Shown here in pieces: positions 45,337-54,524 of a DNA stretch of 64,000 nucleotides. Position 1 is the stretch's first letter, and the number at the start of each line of letters is the position of its first letter. The notes beneath the pieces were generated by a model. It was not told the DNA's origin. It did no database searches and worked only from the letters and a program-made list of their open reading frames with translations. The stretch spans positions 2,976,001-3,040,000 of the forward strand of contig NZ_CP011319.1 of assembly GCF_001865675.1 (NCBI RefSeq), written 5' to 3'. A program made the translations under genes and the position numbers. Source of the DNA: Janthinobacterium sp. 1_2014MBL_MicDiv (GTDB taxonomy: Bacteria; Pseudomonadota; Gammaproteobacteria; Burkholderiales; Burkholderiaceae_D).

Positions 45337-46143
45337 ATGAAACGCTTACTCAAAGTCGGTCTGAGCATGTTCCTGCTGGCCCTGGTCCTGATCGCCATGT
45401 CGTATGCGGCGCTGCGCGCCAAGGGCATCAGCAGCCCCAGCAGCGCCGCCGGCCGCGCCGTGCGCAGCGAAACGCGCCCCATCCCCGCCGATATCACCAG
45501 CATCGACCTGGCGGGTCCCATCGACCTCGTGCTGCGCCGCGGCGCCACGCCATCGCTGAAGGTGAGCGGCGAGCAGCGCCTGCTGTCGAATGTCGACACG
45601 ACGGCCGACGGCACGACCCTGCATATCGGCCCGAAAGGCATGCTGTTCCACCATCGCCAGCCGCTGCAGGTGGAACTGGTGCTGCCGGCCCTCGTCCGCG
45701 TGGAAGTGCACGGCAACGGCGACAGCCGGATCACGGGATTTTCCGGCGACAGTTTCATCCTGGAATTAACGGGTTCGGGCGACGTCAGCTTCACGGGCCG
45801 CTACAAGCAGGTGCAAGCGACCGTCAACGGCAGCGGCGACCTCGACATCAATGGCGGCAACAGCGACAGCGTGGTGCTGGAAATGGTGGGTTCGGGGCGC
45901 ATCGCCGCCAGCGGCAATACCAAGTTCCTGCGCGCCGACCTGAGCGGCTCGGGCGATATCGACGCCGAGCACCTGGCCGCCGACAAGGCCAGCGTCAGCC
46001 TGCAAGGCTCGGGCCAGAGCACGATCTTCGTGCGCGACGCCGCCAACCTGAGCCTGCGCGGCAGCGGCGACATCCACGTCTACGGCAACCCGCGCCAGCG
46101 CGATGCGCAAAAGAGCGGCTCAGGCGACATCATCTGGCATTGA
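45337..46143 (+). CDS. DUF2807 'head GIN' exported beta-helix-like protein
   Basis: The 268-residue protein has an N-terminal signal or anchor (LLKVGLSMFLLALVLIAMSYA) and then a repetitive beta-rich domain. Motifs recur about every 20 residues: LTGSGDVSF, VNGSGDLDI, MVGSGRIAA, LSGSGDIDA, LQGSGQST, LRGSGDIHV and KSGSGDIIW. This is the putative auto-transporter adhesin head GIN domain. It follows the DUF1700 gene by 11 bases. Role probably at the envelope; no substrate known. Confidence 0.88.
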   Translation: MKRLLKVGLSMFLLALVLIAMSYAALRAKGISSPSSAAGRAVRSETRPIPADITSIDLAGPIDLVLRRGATPSLKVSGEQRLLSNVDTTADGTTLHIGPKGMLFHHRQPLQVELVLPALVRVEVHGNGDSRITGFSGDSFILELTGSGDVSFTGRYKQVQATVNGSGDLDINGGNSDSVVLEMVGSGRIAASGNTKFLRADLSGSGDIDAEHLAADKASVSLQGSGQSTIFVRDAANLSLRGSGDIHVYGNPRQRDAQKSGSGDIIWH

Positions 46144-46151
46144 TGATGACA

Positions 46152-46170
46152 GCCGCGCCTCAGGCGCGGC
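46152..46170. terminator. GC hairpin at the convergent junction
   Basis: GCCGCGCC and GGCGCGGC pair perfectly around TCA. The hairpin covers the stop of the flavoprotein gene and lies nine bases past the DUF2807 stop. There is no T-run, so a terminator role is uncertain. Confidence 0.35.
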
Positions 46171-47404
46171 GCTCTTCCAGCCACGTCACCGCCTGCTCGC
46201 CGGCCGCCTTGCCTTGCGCCAGGCATGCCGTCAGCAGGTAGCCGCCCGTCGGCGCTTCCCAGTCCAGCATTTCCCCCGCCACGAACACGCCCGGCATGGC
46301 GCGCAGCATGCTGCCGTCCACGCCGTCGAATGCCACACCGCCGGCGCTGCTGATGGCTTCATCGATGGGGCGCGGGCGCCGCAAGGTGACGGGCAGCAGT
46401 TTGATGGCGGCCGCCAGCCTGGCTTCGTCGGCAAAGTCGGCCGCGCTCAGGCATTCGCGCAGCAAGCCCGATTTCACGCCCTTTATTCCCAGCCGGCTTT
46501 GCAGGTGGCTGGACATCGAACGGGCGCCGCGCGGGCGCGTCACTTCCTCGAACACGCGCTCATGGCTGTGGTCGGGCACCAGGTCGAGCCAGATGGTGGT
46601 GCTGCCCTCGGCCGCGATCTGCTCGCGCAGGGCGGCCGACAGCGCGTAGATCAGGCTGCCCTCGACGCCGCCCGCCGTGATGACGAACTGCCCCTGGCGC
46701 TTGATCGTCAAGCCATCGATGTCGCGCGCCGTGACGGCCACGGTGGCCAGGTGTTCGCCCGCATGACGGCTGCTGAAATGCCCGCTCCAGTCCACGTCGA
46801 AGCCGCAATTGGCCGGCGCCAGAGGCGCCACGGCCACGCCCTGTCCTTGCAGCAGCGGCACCCAGGCGCCGTCCGAACCCAGGCGCGCCCAGCTGCCGCC
46901 GCCGAGCGCCAGGATCACGGCGTCAAAGGCGAAGCGGCGCTCGCCGTCCGGCGTGGCAAACGCCAGCTGGCCGTCCTGCCAGCCCGTCCAGCGGTGGCGC
47001 ATGTGAAATTGCACGCCCGCTTCGCGCAGGCGGTGCAGCCAGGCGCGCAGCAGGGGCGCGGCCTTCATATCGGTGGGGAAGACGCGGTTCGACGAGCCGA
47101 CAAAGGTCTCCACGCCCAGGCCGTGCACCCAGTCGCGCACTTTTTGCGGGCCGAACTGGTCCAGTGCCGGTTTCACGCGCTGCGCCTGTTTGCCGTAGCG
47201 CGAGACGAAGGGCTGGTAGCCTTCCGCATGCGTGATGTTCATGCCGCCGCGCCCTGCCAGCAGGAATTTGCGGCCGACGGACGGCATGGCGTCGAACAGC
47301 TCCACCCTGGCCCCCTGCTCGGACGCCGCCTGGGCGGCCATCAGGCCGGCGGGACCGCCGCCGATGATGGCGATGTGGAAGGGAGGAAGGCTGGAGTTGG
47401 ACAT
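46160..47404 (-). CDS. FAD-dependent flavoprotein of the HI0933/YhiN family
   Basis: The 414-residue protein has the FAD site IAIIGGGPAGLMAAQAASEQGARVELFDA and the family signature GRKFLLAGRGGMNITHAE. It also carries FVGSSNRVFPTDMKAAPLLRAWL and the C-terminal GGVAFDGVDGSMLRAMPGVFVAGEMLDWEAPTGGY. It belongs to the HI0933-like oxidoreductases (the shorter PP_4765 subgroup seems closest). The reaction is unknown. It is monocistronic and convergent with the DUF2807 gene. Confidence 0.9.
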   Translation of the reverse strand: MSNSSLPPFHIAIIGGGPAGLMAAQAASEQGARVELFDAMPSVGRKFLLAGRGGMNITHAEGYQPFVSRYGKQAQRVKPALDQFGPQKVRDWVHGLGVETFVGSSNRVFPTDMKAAPLLRAWLHRLREAGVQFHMRHRWTGWQDGQLAFATPDGERRFAFDAVILALGGGSWARLGSDGAWVPLLQGQGVAVAPLAPANCGFDVDWSGHFSSRHAGEHLATVAVTARDIDGLTIKRQGQFVITAGGVEGSLIYALSAALREQIAAEGSTTIWLDLVPDHSHERVFEEVTRPRGARSMSSHLQSRLGIKGVKSGLLRECLSAADFADEARLAAAIKLLPVTLRRPRPIDEAISSAGGVAFDGVDGSMLRAMPGVFVAGEMLDWEAPTGGYLLTACLAQGKAAGEQAVTWLEERRA

Positions 47405-47567
47405 GGCAGGCTGGGAAACGGTGAAAACCCCGGCATTTTAGTCGAGATTGGCGGTGTTCAGGCTGCCCGATGACGATGGCGCCCAAAAATGAGGCATACT
47501 GCTAGCGCATGCTGCAACGATCAGCAGTTTCATATCACCAGACGACGAGACACGAGAGGAGAAACAC

Positions 47568-47810
47568 ATGGGAGCAGGATTCTGGATTTCCCGCTATTTG
47601 CTGGCCAGCTCGATTTTATTCATCATCCTGATGGTGGTCGAGTACAGCAAGGGCACAACCAGCCAGGCCGATATCCTGAGCGCGCTGGCCTGGTCGCTGG
47701 TGGCGTCGGCCATCTTCATCGGTTCGAAGTACTGGCGCTACAAGAAAGCCGTCGCATGTGCGACGTGCAGCGACGCCACGGGCGGCAAGCCGAAAAACAA
47801 GGCCTCATAA
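47568..47810 (+). CDS. small two-span membrane protein
   Basis: The 80-residue protein has two membrane helices (RYLLASSILFIILMVVEY and ILSALAWSLVASAIFIGSKYW) and a basic tail with two cysteines (CATC). GAGGAG lies seven bases before ATG 47568. It stands alone between the flavoprotein and the moaD gene. No family assigned. Confidence 0.75.
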   Translation: MGAGFWISRYLLASSILFIILMVVEYSKGTTSQADILSALAWSLVASAIFIGSKYWRYKKAVACATCSDATGGKPKNKAS

Positions 47811-47815
47811 GACCA

Positions 47816-47837
47816 TGGCCGCTCCAGGGAGCGGCCA
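47816..47837. terminator. hairpin between convergent genes
   Basis: TGGCCGCTC and GAGCGGCCA pair perfectly around CAGG, followed by CTTTC. It lies between the small membrane gene and moaD. Confidence 0.5.
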
Positions 47838-47854
47838 CTTTCAAGGCGCCGGCA

Positions 47855-48121
47855 TCAGCCGCCCGTCACGGGCGGGAAGAACGCCACCTCGTCGCCATCC
47901 GATACGGGCGTATCGGCATCGCACATCACCTGGTTGTGCGCCATGCGCAGCGAACGCGCCTGCGCCAGCGCATATTCCCAGTTGCCGCCACGGCCGATCA
48001 GCTGGGCGCGCACGTCGCCCACGGTACGCAGCGGCGCGGCGCCCTCTTCCACCACCAGCACTTCCTGGGCCGTGCCCACCAGCTCGCGCACGCTGGCGAA
48101 AAATCGCAGATTGATCTTCAT
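47855..48121 (-). CDS. moaD: molybdopterin synthase sulfur carrier subunit
   Basis: The 88-residue ubiquitin-fold protein begins KINLRFFASVRELVG and ends in FPPVTGG, the Gly-Gly tail that carries the thiocarboxylate. It donates sulfur during molybdopterin formation, with MoaE as partner. ATG 48121 has GGAAG five bases upstream. It follows moeA by 10 bases. No moaE is adjacent here. Confidence 0.93.
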   Translation of the reverse strand: MKINLRFFASVRELVGTAQEVLVVEEGAAPLRTVGDVRAQLIGRGGNWEYALAQARSLRMAHNQVMCDADTPVSDGDEVAFFPPVTGG

Positions 48122-48131
48122 CAAGACTTCC

Positions 48132-49358
48132 TTAGTACAGCAATTCGTTAAACGGGATAAAGCGCAGCATGTCGCCGCGCGCGATCGACAGTCCCGGCGG
48201 GCAGTCGATCAAGCCGTCGCCCCACACGGTGGAGGTCAGCACGCCCGAACTCTGGTTGGCGAACAGTTCCAGCGCGCCGTCGTCCGTCACTTTGGCGCGC
48301 AGGAATTCATTGCGCCTGTCCGCCTTCAGGCGCTCGAAATTGGCCGGCAGGCGGTAGCTGCGCGGCGCCACGCTCCCTTCCACCCCCTGCAGGCGCAGGA
48401 TGAAGGGGCGCACGAACAGCAGGAAGGTGACGAAGCTGGAAACGGGATTGCCGGGCAAGCCGACAAAGAACGCGTCCTTCACTTCGCCGAAGGCCAGCGG
48501 CTTGCCCGGCTTGACGGCGATCTGCCACATGTTCAGCCGCCCTTCCGCTTCCACGGCCGGCTTGATATGGTCTTCCTCGCCCACGGATACGCCGCCCGAG
48601 GTGATGATCAGATCATTGCCCTCGGCCGCCTGGCGCAGCACGGCGCGCGTCGCTTCCAGGCTGTCGGGCACGATGCCCAGGTCCGTGATCTCGCAGCCGA
48701 GGTTTTCCAGCAGGCCGCGCAAGGTAAACCGGTTCGAGTTGTAGACGGCGCCCGGCGCCAGCGGCTCGCCGGGCATGGCCAGTTCGTCGCCGGTGAAAAA
48801 CACGGCCACGCGCAGCTTGCGCAGCACGGGCAGCTGCGCCAGGCCCACCGAGGCGGCCAGGCCCATTTCCTGGCTGCGCAAGCGCCGGCCGGCGCCGAGG
48901 ATCACGCCGCCGGCGCGGATATCCTCGCCCTGGCGGCGCACCCATTCGCCCGCCTGCGGCACGTGGTTCACCGTCACCACGCCGTCCGCCACCGTACACT
49001 GTTCCTGCATCACGACGCAGTCGGCGCCGTCCGGGATCAGGGCGCCCGTGAAGATGCGCGCCGCCGTCCCCGGCTGCAGGGGCTGGCCCACGTGGCCGGC
49101 CGCGATGCGCTGCGACACGGGCAGGCTGGCCGCGCCGCTGGCGCAGTCCTGCGCGCGCACGGCATAGCCATCCATCTGCGTGTTGTCGCGATCGGGCACG
49201 TTCAGGGTCGAGGTCTGCTGCGCCGCCAGCACGCGGCCGTTGGCGCGCATGGTGTCGACCTGCTCCACCTGCGTCACGGGGCGCGCCGCGCCCAGCATGA
49301 AGGCTTGCGCCTCGGCCACCGACAGCATGGGCTTGCGTTCTGCAGTAGGAGCACTCAT
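48132..49358 (-). CDS. moeA: molybdopterin molybdenumtransferase MoeA
   Basis: The 408-residue enzyme inserts molybdate into adenylylated molybdopterin. It has NVPDRDNTQMDGYAVRAQD near the N-terminus, FTGALIPDGADCVVMQE, the MoCF-biosynthesis core with IVPDSLEATRAVLRQA and ITSGGVSVGEEDHIKP, and FVGLPGNPVSSFVTFLLFVRPF. ATG 49358 shares its A with the thrC stop (TGATG), so translation is coupled; GTG 49361 is also in frame. It lies in thrC-moeA-moaD. Confidence 0.95.
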   Translation of the reverse strand: MSAPTAERKPMLSVAEAQAFMLGAARPVTQVEQVDTMRANGRVLAAQQTSTLNVPDRDNTQMDGYAVRAQDCASGAASLPVSQRIAAGHVGQPLQPGTAARIFTGALIPDGADCVVMQEQCTVADGVVTVNHVPQAGEWVRRQGEDIRAGGVILGAGRRLRSQEMGLAASVGLAQLPVLRKLRVAVFFTGDELAMPGEPLAPGAVYNSNRFTLRGLLENLGCEITDLGIVPDSLEATRAVLRQAAEGNDLIITSGGVSVGEEDHIKPAVEAEGRLNMWQIAVKPGKPLAFGEVKDAFFVGLPGNPVSSFVTFLLFVRPFILRLQGVEGSVAPRSYRLPANFERLKADRRNEFLRAKVTDDGALELFANQSSGVLTSTVWGDGLIDCPPGLSIARGDMLRFIPFNELLY

Positions 49359-50854
49359 CACAAGCCCGTGTTGGCGGCGATATACGCCTTCATTTTTTCC
49401 ACGTCGGCACCCATCACGACGAACTTTTGCGGCAAGTCCTCGATGTTCTCGAAGCCGGCCGGGCGCTCCGCATCCACGCCCAGCGCTTCGAGGATGGTTT
49501 CGTTGAACTTGGCCGCCAGCGCCGTTTCCAGCACGATCATCGGCACGTTGGGCTCCAGGTGCTCGCGCGCCACCTTGATGCCGTCGGCCGTGTGCGTGTC
49601 GATGGTGATGCCATAGTCGTCGGCGACGTCGCGGATGGTGTCGAGACGGTCCTGGTGCGTGGACTTGCCCGACTTGAAGCCGTAGTTGGCCACCAGCTGG
49701 AATTCGTCGCCGTCGCTGCCAGGCTTGCCGGACAAGTCGAAGCCGCCATGCGTTTCCACTTTCGTGAACAGGGCGCGCACGCGGTCGCTGTCGCGGCCCA
49801 CGAGGTCGTAGACGAAACGCTCGAAGTTGGACGCTTTCGAGATATCCATCGACGGGCTGCTGGTATGGTAGGTCTCGGCGGACTTGCGCACGCGGTACAC
49901 GCCCGTGCGGAAGAATTCGTCGAGCACGTCGTTTTCATTGGTGGCGGCCACCAGTTTCGAGATGGGCAAGCCCATCATGCGGGCGATATGGCCGGCGCAG
50001 ATATTGCCGAAGTTGCCCGATGGCACCGTAAACGACACTTTCTGTTCGTTGCTGGTGGTGGCCGCCAGGTAGCCGCGGAAGTAGTACACGACCTGCGCCA
50101 CGACGCGCGCCCAGTTGATGGAGTTGACGGTGCCGATCTTCTGCTTCGCCTTGAACGGCAGGTCGTTCGACACGGCCTTCACCATGTCCTGGCAGTCGTC
50201 GAACACGCCTTCGACGGCGATGTTGTAGATGTTCGGGTCTTGCAGGCTGAACATCTGCGCCGTCTGGAAGGCGCTCATTTTCTTGTGCGGCGACAGCATG
50301 AAGACGCGGATGCCCTTCTTGCCGCGCATCGCGTATTCGGCCGCGCTGCCCGTGTCGCCCGAGGTGGCGCCGAAGATATTGAGTTCGGCGTCGTGCTTGG
50401 CCAGCGTGTATTCGAACAGGTTGCCCAGCAGCTGCATGGCCATGTCCTTGAAGGCCAGGGTCGGGCCGTTCGACAGCGCCTGCAGGATCAGGGTGGTCTG
50501 GCCGCCCTTGACGACGTTTTCTTCGAGCACGCGCAGCGGCGTGATGTCGGCCGCGTTTTCGCCGGCGCGGGCGTTCTTGTAGACTGCCTTGGTATAGGTT
50601 TTCGCCGTCAGTGCCTTCAGGTCCGCGGCCGGGATATCGGTGGCGAACTTCTTCAGGATTTCGTAGGCCAGGTCGGCATACGACAATGTGCGCCAGGCGT
50701 TGAGCTCGGCACCAGTGACTTGCGGGTAGTGTTCAGGGAGATACAGTCCGCCATCGGGGGCCAGGCCGCCCAGGAGGATGTCGGAGAATTGCTGCAAAGA
50801 TGATTGTTGCGACTGCAATGGCGCTGTATCAGCGCGGGTAGACACGTAATGCAT
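49358..50854 (-). CDS. thrC: threonine synthase
   Basis: The 498-residue PLP enzyme makes threonine from O-phosphohomoserine. The N-terminus (YVSTRADTAPLQSQQSSLQQFSDILLGGLAPDGGLYLPE) is typical of the long proteobacterial form. The PLP lysine lies in GPTLAFKDMAMQLLG, and phosphate binding in ATSGDTGSAAEYAM and VPSGNFGNICAG. In many betaproteobacteria hom (homoserine dehydrogenase) precedes it; here no hom is adjacent. It heads thrC-moeA-moaD. Confidence 0.97.
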   Translation of the reverse strand: MHYVSTRADTAPLQSQQSSLQQFSDILLGGLAPDGGLYLPEHYPQVTGAELNAWRTLSYADLAYEILKKFATDIPAADLKALTAKTYTKAVYKNARAGENAADITPLRVLEENVVKGGQTTLILQALSNGPTLAFKDMAMQLLGNLFEYTLAKHDAELNIFGATSGDTGSAAEYAMRGKKGIRVFMLSPHKKMSAFQTAQMFSLQDPNIYNIAVEGVFDDCQDMVKAVSNDLPFKAKQKIGTVNSINWARVVAQVVYYFRGYLAATTSNEQKVSFTVPSGNFGNICAGHIARMMGLPISKLVAATNENDVLDEFFRTGVYRVRKSAETYHTSSPSMDISKASNFERFVYDLVGRDSDRVRALFTKVETHGGFDLSGKPGSDGDEFQLVANYGFKSGKSTHQDRLDTIRDVADDYGITIDTHTADGIKVAREHLEPNVPMIVLETALAAKFNETILEALGVDAERPAGFENIEDLPQKFVVMGADVEKMKAYIAANTGL

Positions 50855-51138
50855 AGATTTGAAGAGTCCAGTTGAGCTGAGAGCGGTTGATCATGAATGG
50901 CAGCGGATATTATAGTGCCAGCCGCCGTCCAAGGCGAATCGCGTGGCGCGGGCCAGGGCAGGATGTGACAATTGGAGAGCCTGACTATTATCAAACAGGC
51001 CATAATGGCATGAGATCAAGCCAGGCGAACATGGCCGGCGCACGCACTGGCGCGCGCCGCCGATTTGCGCCACACTGTGCTTTCTGCCCTGTACCGTGCC
51101 AATGATGGAATCGAGAACCATGGAATCGAAAACCGGCC

Positions 51139-51879
51139 ATGCCGATCAGTAAAAAACCGTACCTGCAAAGCGCCGCGCTGCGCCCTGACGCCGTCGTCGA
51201 CCTGGACCACTATCCGTTCACCATCCCCGCCATCCGCGATTTCGTGCACATCGATTTCCACCGCGACGTGACATTTTTCGTCGGCGAGAATGGCAGCGGC
51301 AAGTCGACCATGCTCGAAGCGCTGGCCGTGGCGCTGGGCTTCGGCAAGGATGGCGGCACGCGCAGCGTGCGCATTGCGCAGGAATCGGACCAGGAATCGG
51401 GCCTGCACGCGCATCTGCGCCTGAGCAAGAGCTACAAGAAACCGGACGACAGCTATTTTCTGCGCGCCGAGAGCTTTTTCAATGTCGCCACCTATATGGA
51501 CGACATGCCCGAATACCTGGGCAGCTACGGCGGCAAGTCGCTGCACGCGCAGTCGCACGGCGAAGCCTTCATGGCCACCCTGATCAACAAGTTGCGGGGC
51601 AAGGGACTGTATCTGCTGGACGAACCGGAGGCGGCCCTGTCGCCGAGCCGCCAGCTGGCGGCTTTATCGGTGATCCACCAGCTGGTGCAGGACGATTCGC
51701 AGCTGATCATCGCCACCCACTCGCCCATCCTGCTGGCCTACCCGCACGCGAAGATCCTGATGTTTACGGGTGGCGGCATCCACGAAGTGGCATACGAAGA
51801 CACCGAGCACTTCGCCGTGACGCGCGATTTCCTGAATAATTATCCAAGAAGGCTGGAGCAGCTGTTCGAGGAAGAGTGA
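51139..51879 (+). CDS. AAA-family ATPase of the RecF/ABC-like (COG3910) type
   Basis: The 246-residue protein has Walker A FVGENGSGKSTMLEALAV, a signature-like segment ESFFNVATYMDDMPEYLGSYGGKSLHAQSHGEAFMA, Walker B GLYLLDEPEAALSPSRQLA and the switch LIIATHSPILLAYP. It is a short stand-alone ATPase related to OLD/RecF-like proteins, with no nuclease or toxin partner next to it. Function is unknown; a role in DNA or stress metabolism is only a guess. The ribosome site before ATG 51139 is weak. Convergent with sdaA. Confidence 0.88.
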   Translation: MPISKKPYLQSAALRPDAVVDLDHYPFTIPAIRDFVHIDFHRDVTFFVGENGSGKSTMLEALAVALGFGKDGGTRSVRIAQESDQESGLHAHLRLSKSYKKPDDSYFLRAESFFNVATYMDDMPEYLGSYGGKSLHAQSHGEAFMATLINKLRGKGLYLLDEPEAALSPSRQLAALSVIHQLVQDDSQLIIATHSPILLAYPHAKILMFTGGGIHEVAYEDTEHFAVTRDFLNNYPRRLEQLFEEE

Positions 51880-51905
51880 GGGTGATGGCTTGCTGCCGTG
51901 GTGAT

Positions 51906-52072
51906 GTCGGCTTACGCGCTTTGCGCTAAGCCGACCTACGCGATGTTAAAGAGTCGCATGGGACGTCGCGGCGGCGCGATGGACAATGTCGGCTTACGCC
52001 CTGCGGGCTAAGCCGACCTACGTACACCGTGGCGTATCGTAGGTCGGATTAGCGCTCCGCGCGTAAGCCGAC
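51906..52072. repeat. dispersed palindromic repeat, locus C (three hairpins)
   Basis: Units at 51906-51935, 51988-52017 and 52043-52072 each carry GTCGGCTTACGC-type arms closing with GCTAAGCCGAC or the reverse. They share the core of loci A and B. They fill the gap between convergent genes and may act as terminators. Confidence 0.75.
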
Positions 52073-52087
52073 ACTACCAGCAACACA

Positions 52088-53488
52088 TCAGCAAGCCGCG
52101 TGGTTCACCGTGATCACGTGGACCGCCAGGCCGCCCAGCGACGTTTCCTTGTACTTGTCCTGCATGTCCGCGCCCGTCTGGCGCATGGTTTCGATGACTT
52201 CGTCGAGGCTGACGAAATGCGTGCCGTCGCCCTTCAGCGCCAGCGAGGCGGCCGTGATGGCTTTCACGGCGCCCATGCCGTTGCGCTCGATGCACGGGAT
52301 CTGCACCAGGCCGCCGATCGGGTCGCACGTCATGCCCAGGTGGTGTTCGATGCCGATTTCGGCCGCGTTCTCGATTTGTTCATTCGTCCCGCCCAATGCC
52401 GCCACCAGGCCGGCCGCCGCCATGGCGCACGCCACGCCCACTTCGCCCTGGCAGCCCACTTCGGCGCCCGAAATCGAGGCATTGCGCTTGCACAGCATGC
52501 CGATGGCGGCCGCCGTCAGCATGAAGCGGCGCACGCCGCCCACCGGATCGCTGGGGCGGCAGTCCTGCGCGTAATAGCGCAGCACGGCCGGGATGATGCC
52601 GGCGGCGCCGTTGGTCGGCGCCGTGACGACACGCCCGCCGGCCGCGTTTTCCTCGTTGACGGCCATCGCGTACAGGCTGACCAGGTGCACGGCGTCGTGC
52701 GGCAAGTCGTTGGCGCGGTTGTCCGACGCCTTGGCGTCCTGCGCCAGCCGCCATAATTTGGCGGCGCGGCGCTTCACGTTCAAGCCGCCCGGCAGGTTGC
52801 CCGTCGTTTCCAGGCCGTGCGCGATGCAGTCGCGCATGACGTGCCAGATGCGGTCCAGGCCTTCATTGAGCTCCGCGTCGCTGCGCTTGACGCATTCGTT
52901 CGCGCGCAGCATTTCGGGGATCGACAGGCCGCTTTCCACGCCATGCGCCAGCAGCTGCTCCATGGTGTCGAAGGGGAAGACGACGCGCGCGGAAGCGGCC
53001 GACTCCACTGCCGCTTCGGCCTGCGCTTCGCCGGCCTCGCGGATAAAACCGCCGCCGATCGAGTAATACACCTTGTCGACGCGGCTGCCGTCCGCCAGTT
53101 TCAGGGTAAACAACATGCCGTTCGGATGCTCGGGCAGCGACTCGCTCTTGTGCCAGATCAAGCCCGTGGCCGCCGTAAACGGCACCACGTGCGTGCCCAG
53201 CAGCGCGATTTCACCGGCCGCCTCGATGGCGGCCAGCTTGCTGTCGACGGCATCGGGCGCCACGTGCTGCGGCGTTTCCCCCATCAGGCCGAGAATGACG
53301 GCCTTGTCCGTGGCATGGCCCACGCCCGTCAGCGCCAGCGAGCCATACAGGGCCGCCTCGACGCCCACTACCTGGTCCAGCGGACCGTATTCGACCAGAA
53401 AACGCCGCGCCGCCACCATCGGCCCCACCGTATGGGAACTCGACGGCCCGATGCCGATCTTAAACAGGTCAAATACGCTCATGTCCAT
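52088..53488 (-). CDS. sdaA: L-serine ammonia-lyase (iron-sulfur dependent)
   Basis: The 466-residue enzyme converts serine to pyruvate and ammonia with a [4Fe-4S] cluster. It has the beta domain (SVFDLFKIGIGPSSSHTVGPM) and the alpha domain with APTNGAAGIIPAVL, cluster cysteines in SGAEVGCQGEVGVACAMAA and HHLGMTCDPIGGLVQIPCIERN, and a C-terminal catalytic tail ending HAAC. It is fully fused. It is the last gene of kbl-tdh-sdaA, 50 bases after tdh. Confidence 0.95.
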   Translation of the reverse strand: MDMSVFDLFKIGIGPSSSHTVGPMVAARRFLVEYGPLDQVVGVEAALYGSLALTGVGHATDKAVILGLMGETPQHVAPDAVDSKLAAIEAAGEIALLGTHVVPFTAATGLIWHKSESLPEHPNGMLFTLKLADGSRVDKVYYSIGGGFIREAGEAQAEAAVESAASARVVFPFDTMEQLLAHGVESGLSIPEMLRANECVKRSDAELNEGLDRIWHVMRDCIAHGLETTGNLPGGLNVKRRAAKLWRLAQDAKASDNRANDLPHDAVHLVSLYAMAVNEENAAGGRVVTAPTNGAAGIIPAVLRYYAQDCRPSDPVGGVRRFMLTAAAIGMLCKRNASISGAEVGCQGEVGVACAMAAAGLVAALGGTNEQIENAAEIGIEHHLGMTCDPIGGLVQIPCIERNGMGAVKAITAASLALKGDGTHFVSLDEVIETMRQTGADMQDKYKETSLGGLAVHVITVNHAAC

Positions 53489-53538
53489 ATAGTGTCTCTT
53501 TGCTTGTGTTTTAGTTATTTATATTGTGTTCTACGACT

Positions 53539-54504
53539 TCAAGCTGCCTTGGCCGCCTGCCCGGCGTCGACATTGGCCAGCATGTCGGTGACCATCTGCT
53601 CGACGCCGATTTGCGCTTTCCAGCCCCAGTCCGCGCCGGCCGTGCTGTCGTCCAGGCTTTGCGGCCAGCTGTCGGCGATGGCCTGGCGGCTGTCCGGCTT
53701 GTAGCTGATCTTGAAGTCCGGGACCATGTGCACGATGGCCTTGGCCAGCTGCTCGGGGTTGAACGACACGCCGGCCACATTGTAGGACGAACGGATCTTG
53801 ATGCGCGCCGCCGGCGCGTCCATCAGCTCGATGGTGGCGCGGATGGCGTCTGGCATGTAAATCATCGGCAAGGTGGTGTTCGCGTCCAGGAAGCAGTCAT
53901 AGCGCTCGCCGCGCAAGGCCGCATGGAAGATGGCGATGGCGTAATCGGTGGTGCCGCCGCCCGGAGGCGACTTGTAGCTGATGATGCCCGGGTAGCGGAT
54001 GCTGCGCACGTCCACGCCATACTTGTTGAAGTAATACTCGCACAGGCGCTCGCCGGCCAGCTTGCTGATGCCGTACATCGACGTCGGGTCCATCACCGTC
54101 ATTTGCGGCGTGTTGACCTGCGGCGTGTTCGGGCCGAAGGCGGCGATCGACGATGGCCAGAAGATGCGCAGGGGTTTGCCCGCCTCGCCCCGTTCGCGCG
54201 CCAGCTCCAGGATGTTGAGCAAGCCATCCATGTTCAAGCTCCACGCCTTCAATGGCGCCGCCTCGCCCGTGGCCGACAGCATGGCCGCCAGCTGGTACAC
54301 CTGGGTGATGTTTTCGTCGGCGATGATCTGCGCCAGGCCGTCCTTGTCCAGCACATTCAACTGCGCATAGCGCTTGGCCTGGTACAGATTGTTGGTGCCG
54401 ATGTCGCTGGCGATGACGTTGTCCGCGCCGTGCTGCAGCGCCAGTGCGCCCACCAGTTCACTACCGATTTGGCCGTTTGCGCCTATGACTAAAATGCGTT
54501 CCAT
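53539..54504 (-). CDS. tdh: L-threonine 3-dehydrogenase, short-chain (epimerase-like) type
   Basis: The 321-residue enzyme oxidises threonine to 2-amino-3-oxobutyrate with NAD. It has the Rossmann motif VIGANGQIGSELV, a catalytic Tyr-Lys pair in SMYGISKLAGERL and the segment RSIRYPGIISYKSPPGGGTTDYA typical of the NDP-epimerase-fold threonine dehydrogenases, not the zinc-dependent kind. It lies 20 bases after kbl. Confidence 0.95.
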   Translation of the reverse strand: MERILVIGANGQIGSELVGALALQHGADNVIASDIGTNNLYQAKRYAQLNVLDKDGLAQIIADENITQVYQLAAMLSATGEAAPLKAWSLNMDGLLNILELARERGEAGKPLRIFWPSSIAAFGPNTPQVNTPQMTVMDPTSMYGISKLAGERLCEYYFNKYGVDVRSIRYPGIISYKSPPGGGTTDYAIAIFHAALRGERYDCFLDANTTLPMIYMPDAIRATIELMDAPAARIKIRSSYNVAGVSFNPEQLAKAIVHMVPDFKISYKPDSRQAIADSWPQSLDDSTAGADWGWKAQIGVEQMVTDMLANVDAGQAAKAA

Positions 54505-54524
54505 CTTCTTGTCCTGAGTTCTTG

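Noticed and set aside
45750..46130. Regular repeats in the DUF2807 gene, considered as a CRISPR-like array
   Set aside because: They are the GSGD-type codons of a repetitive protein, in frame, with no conserved non-coding repeat and variable spacers.
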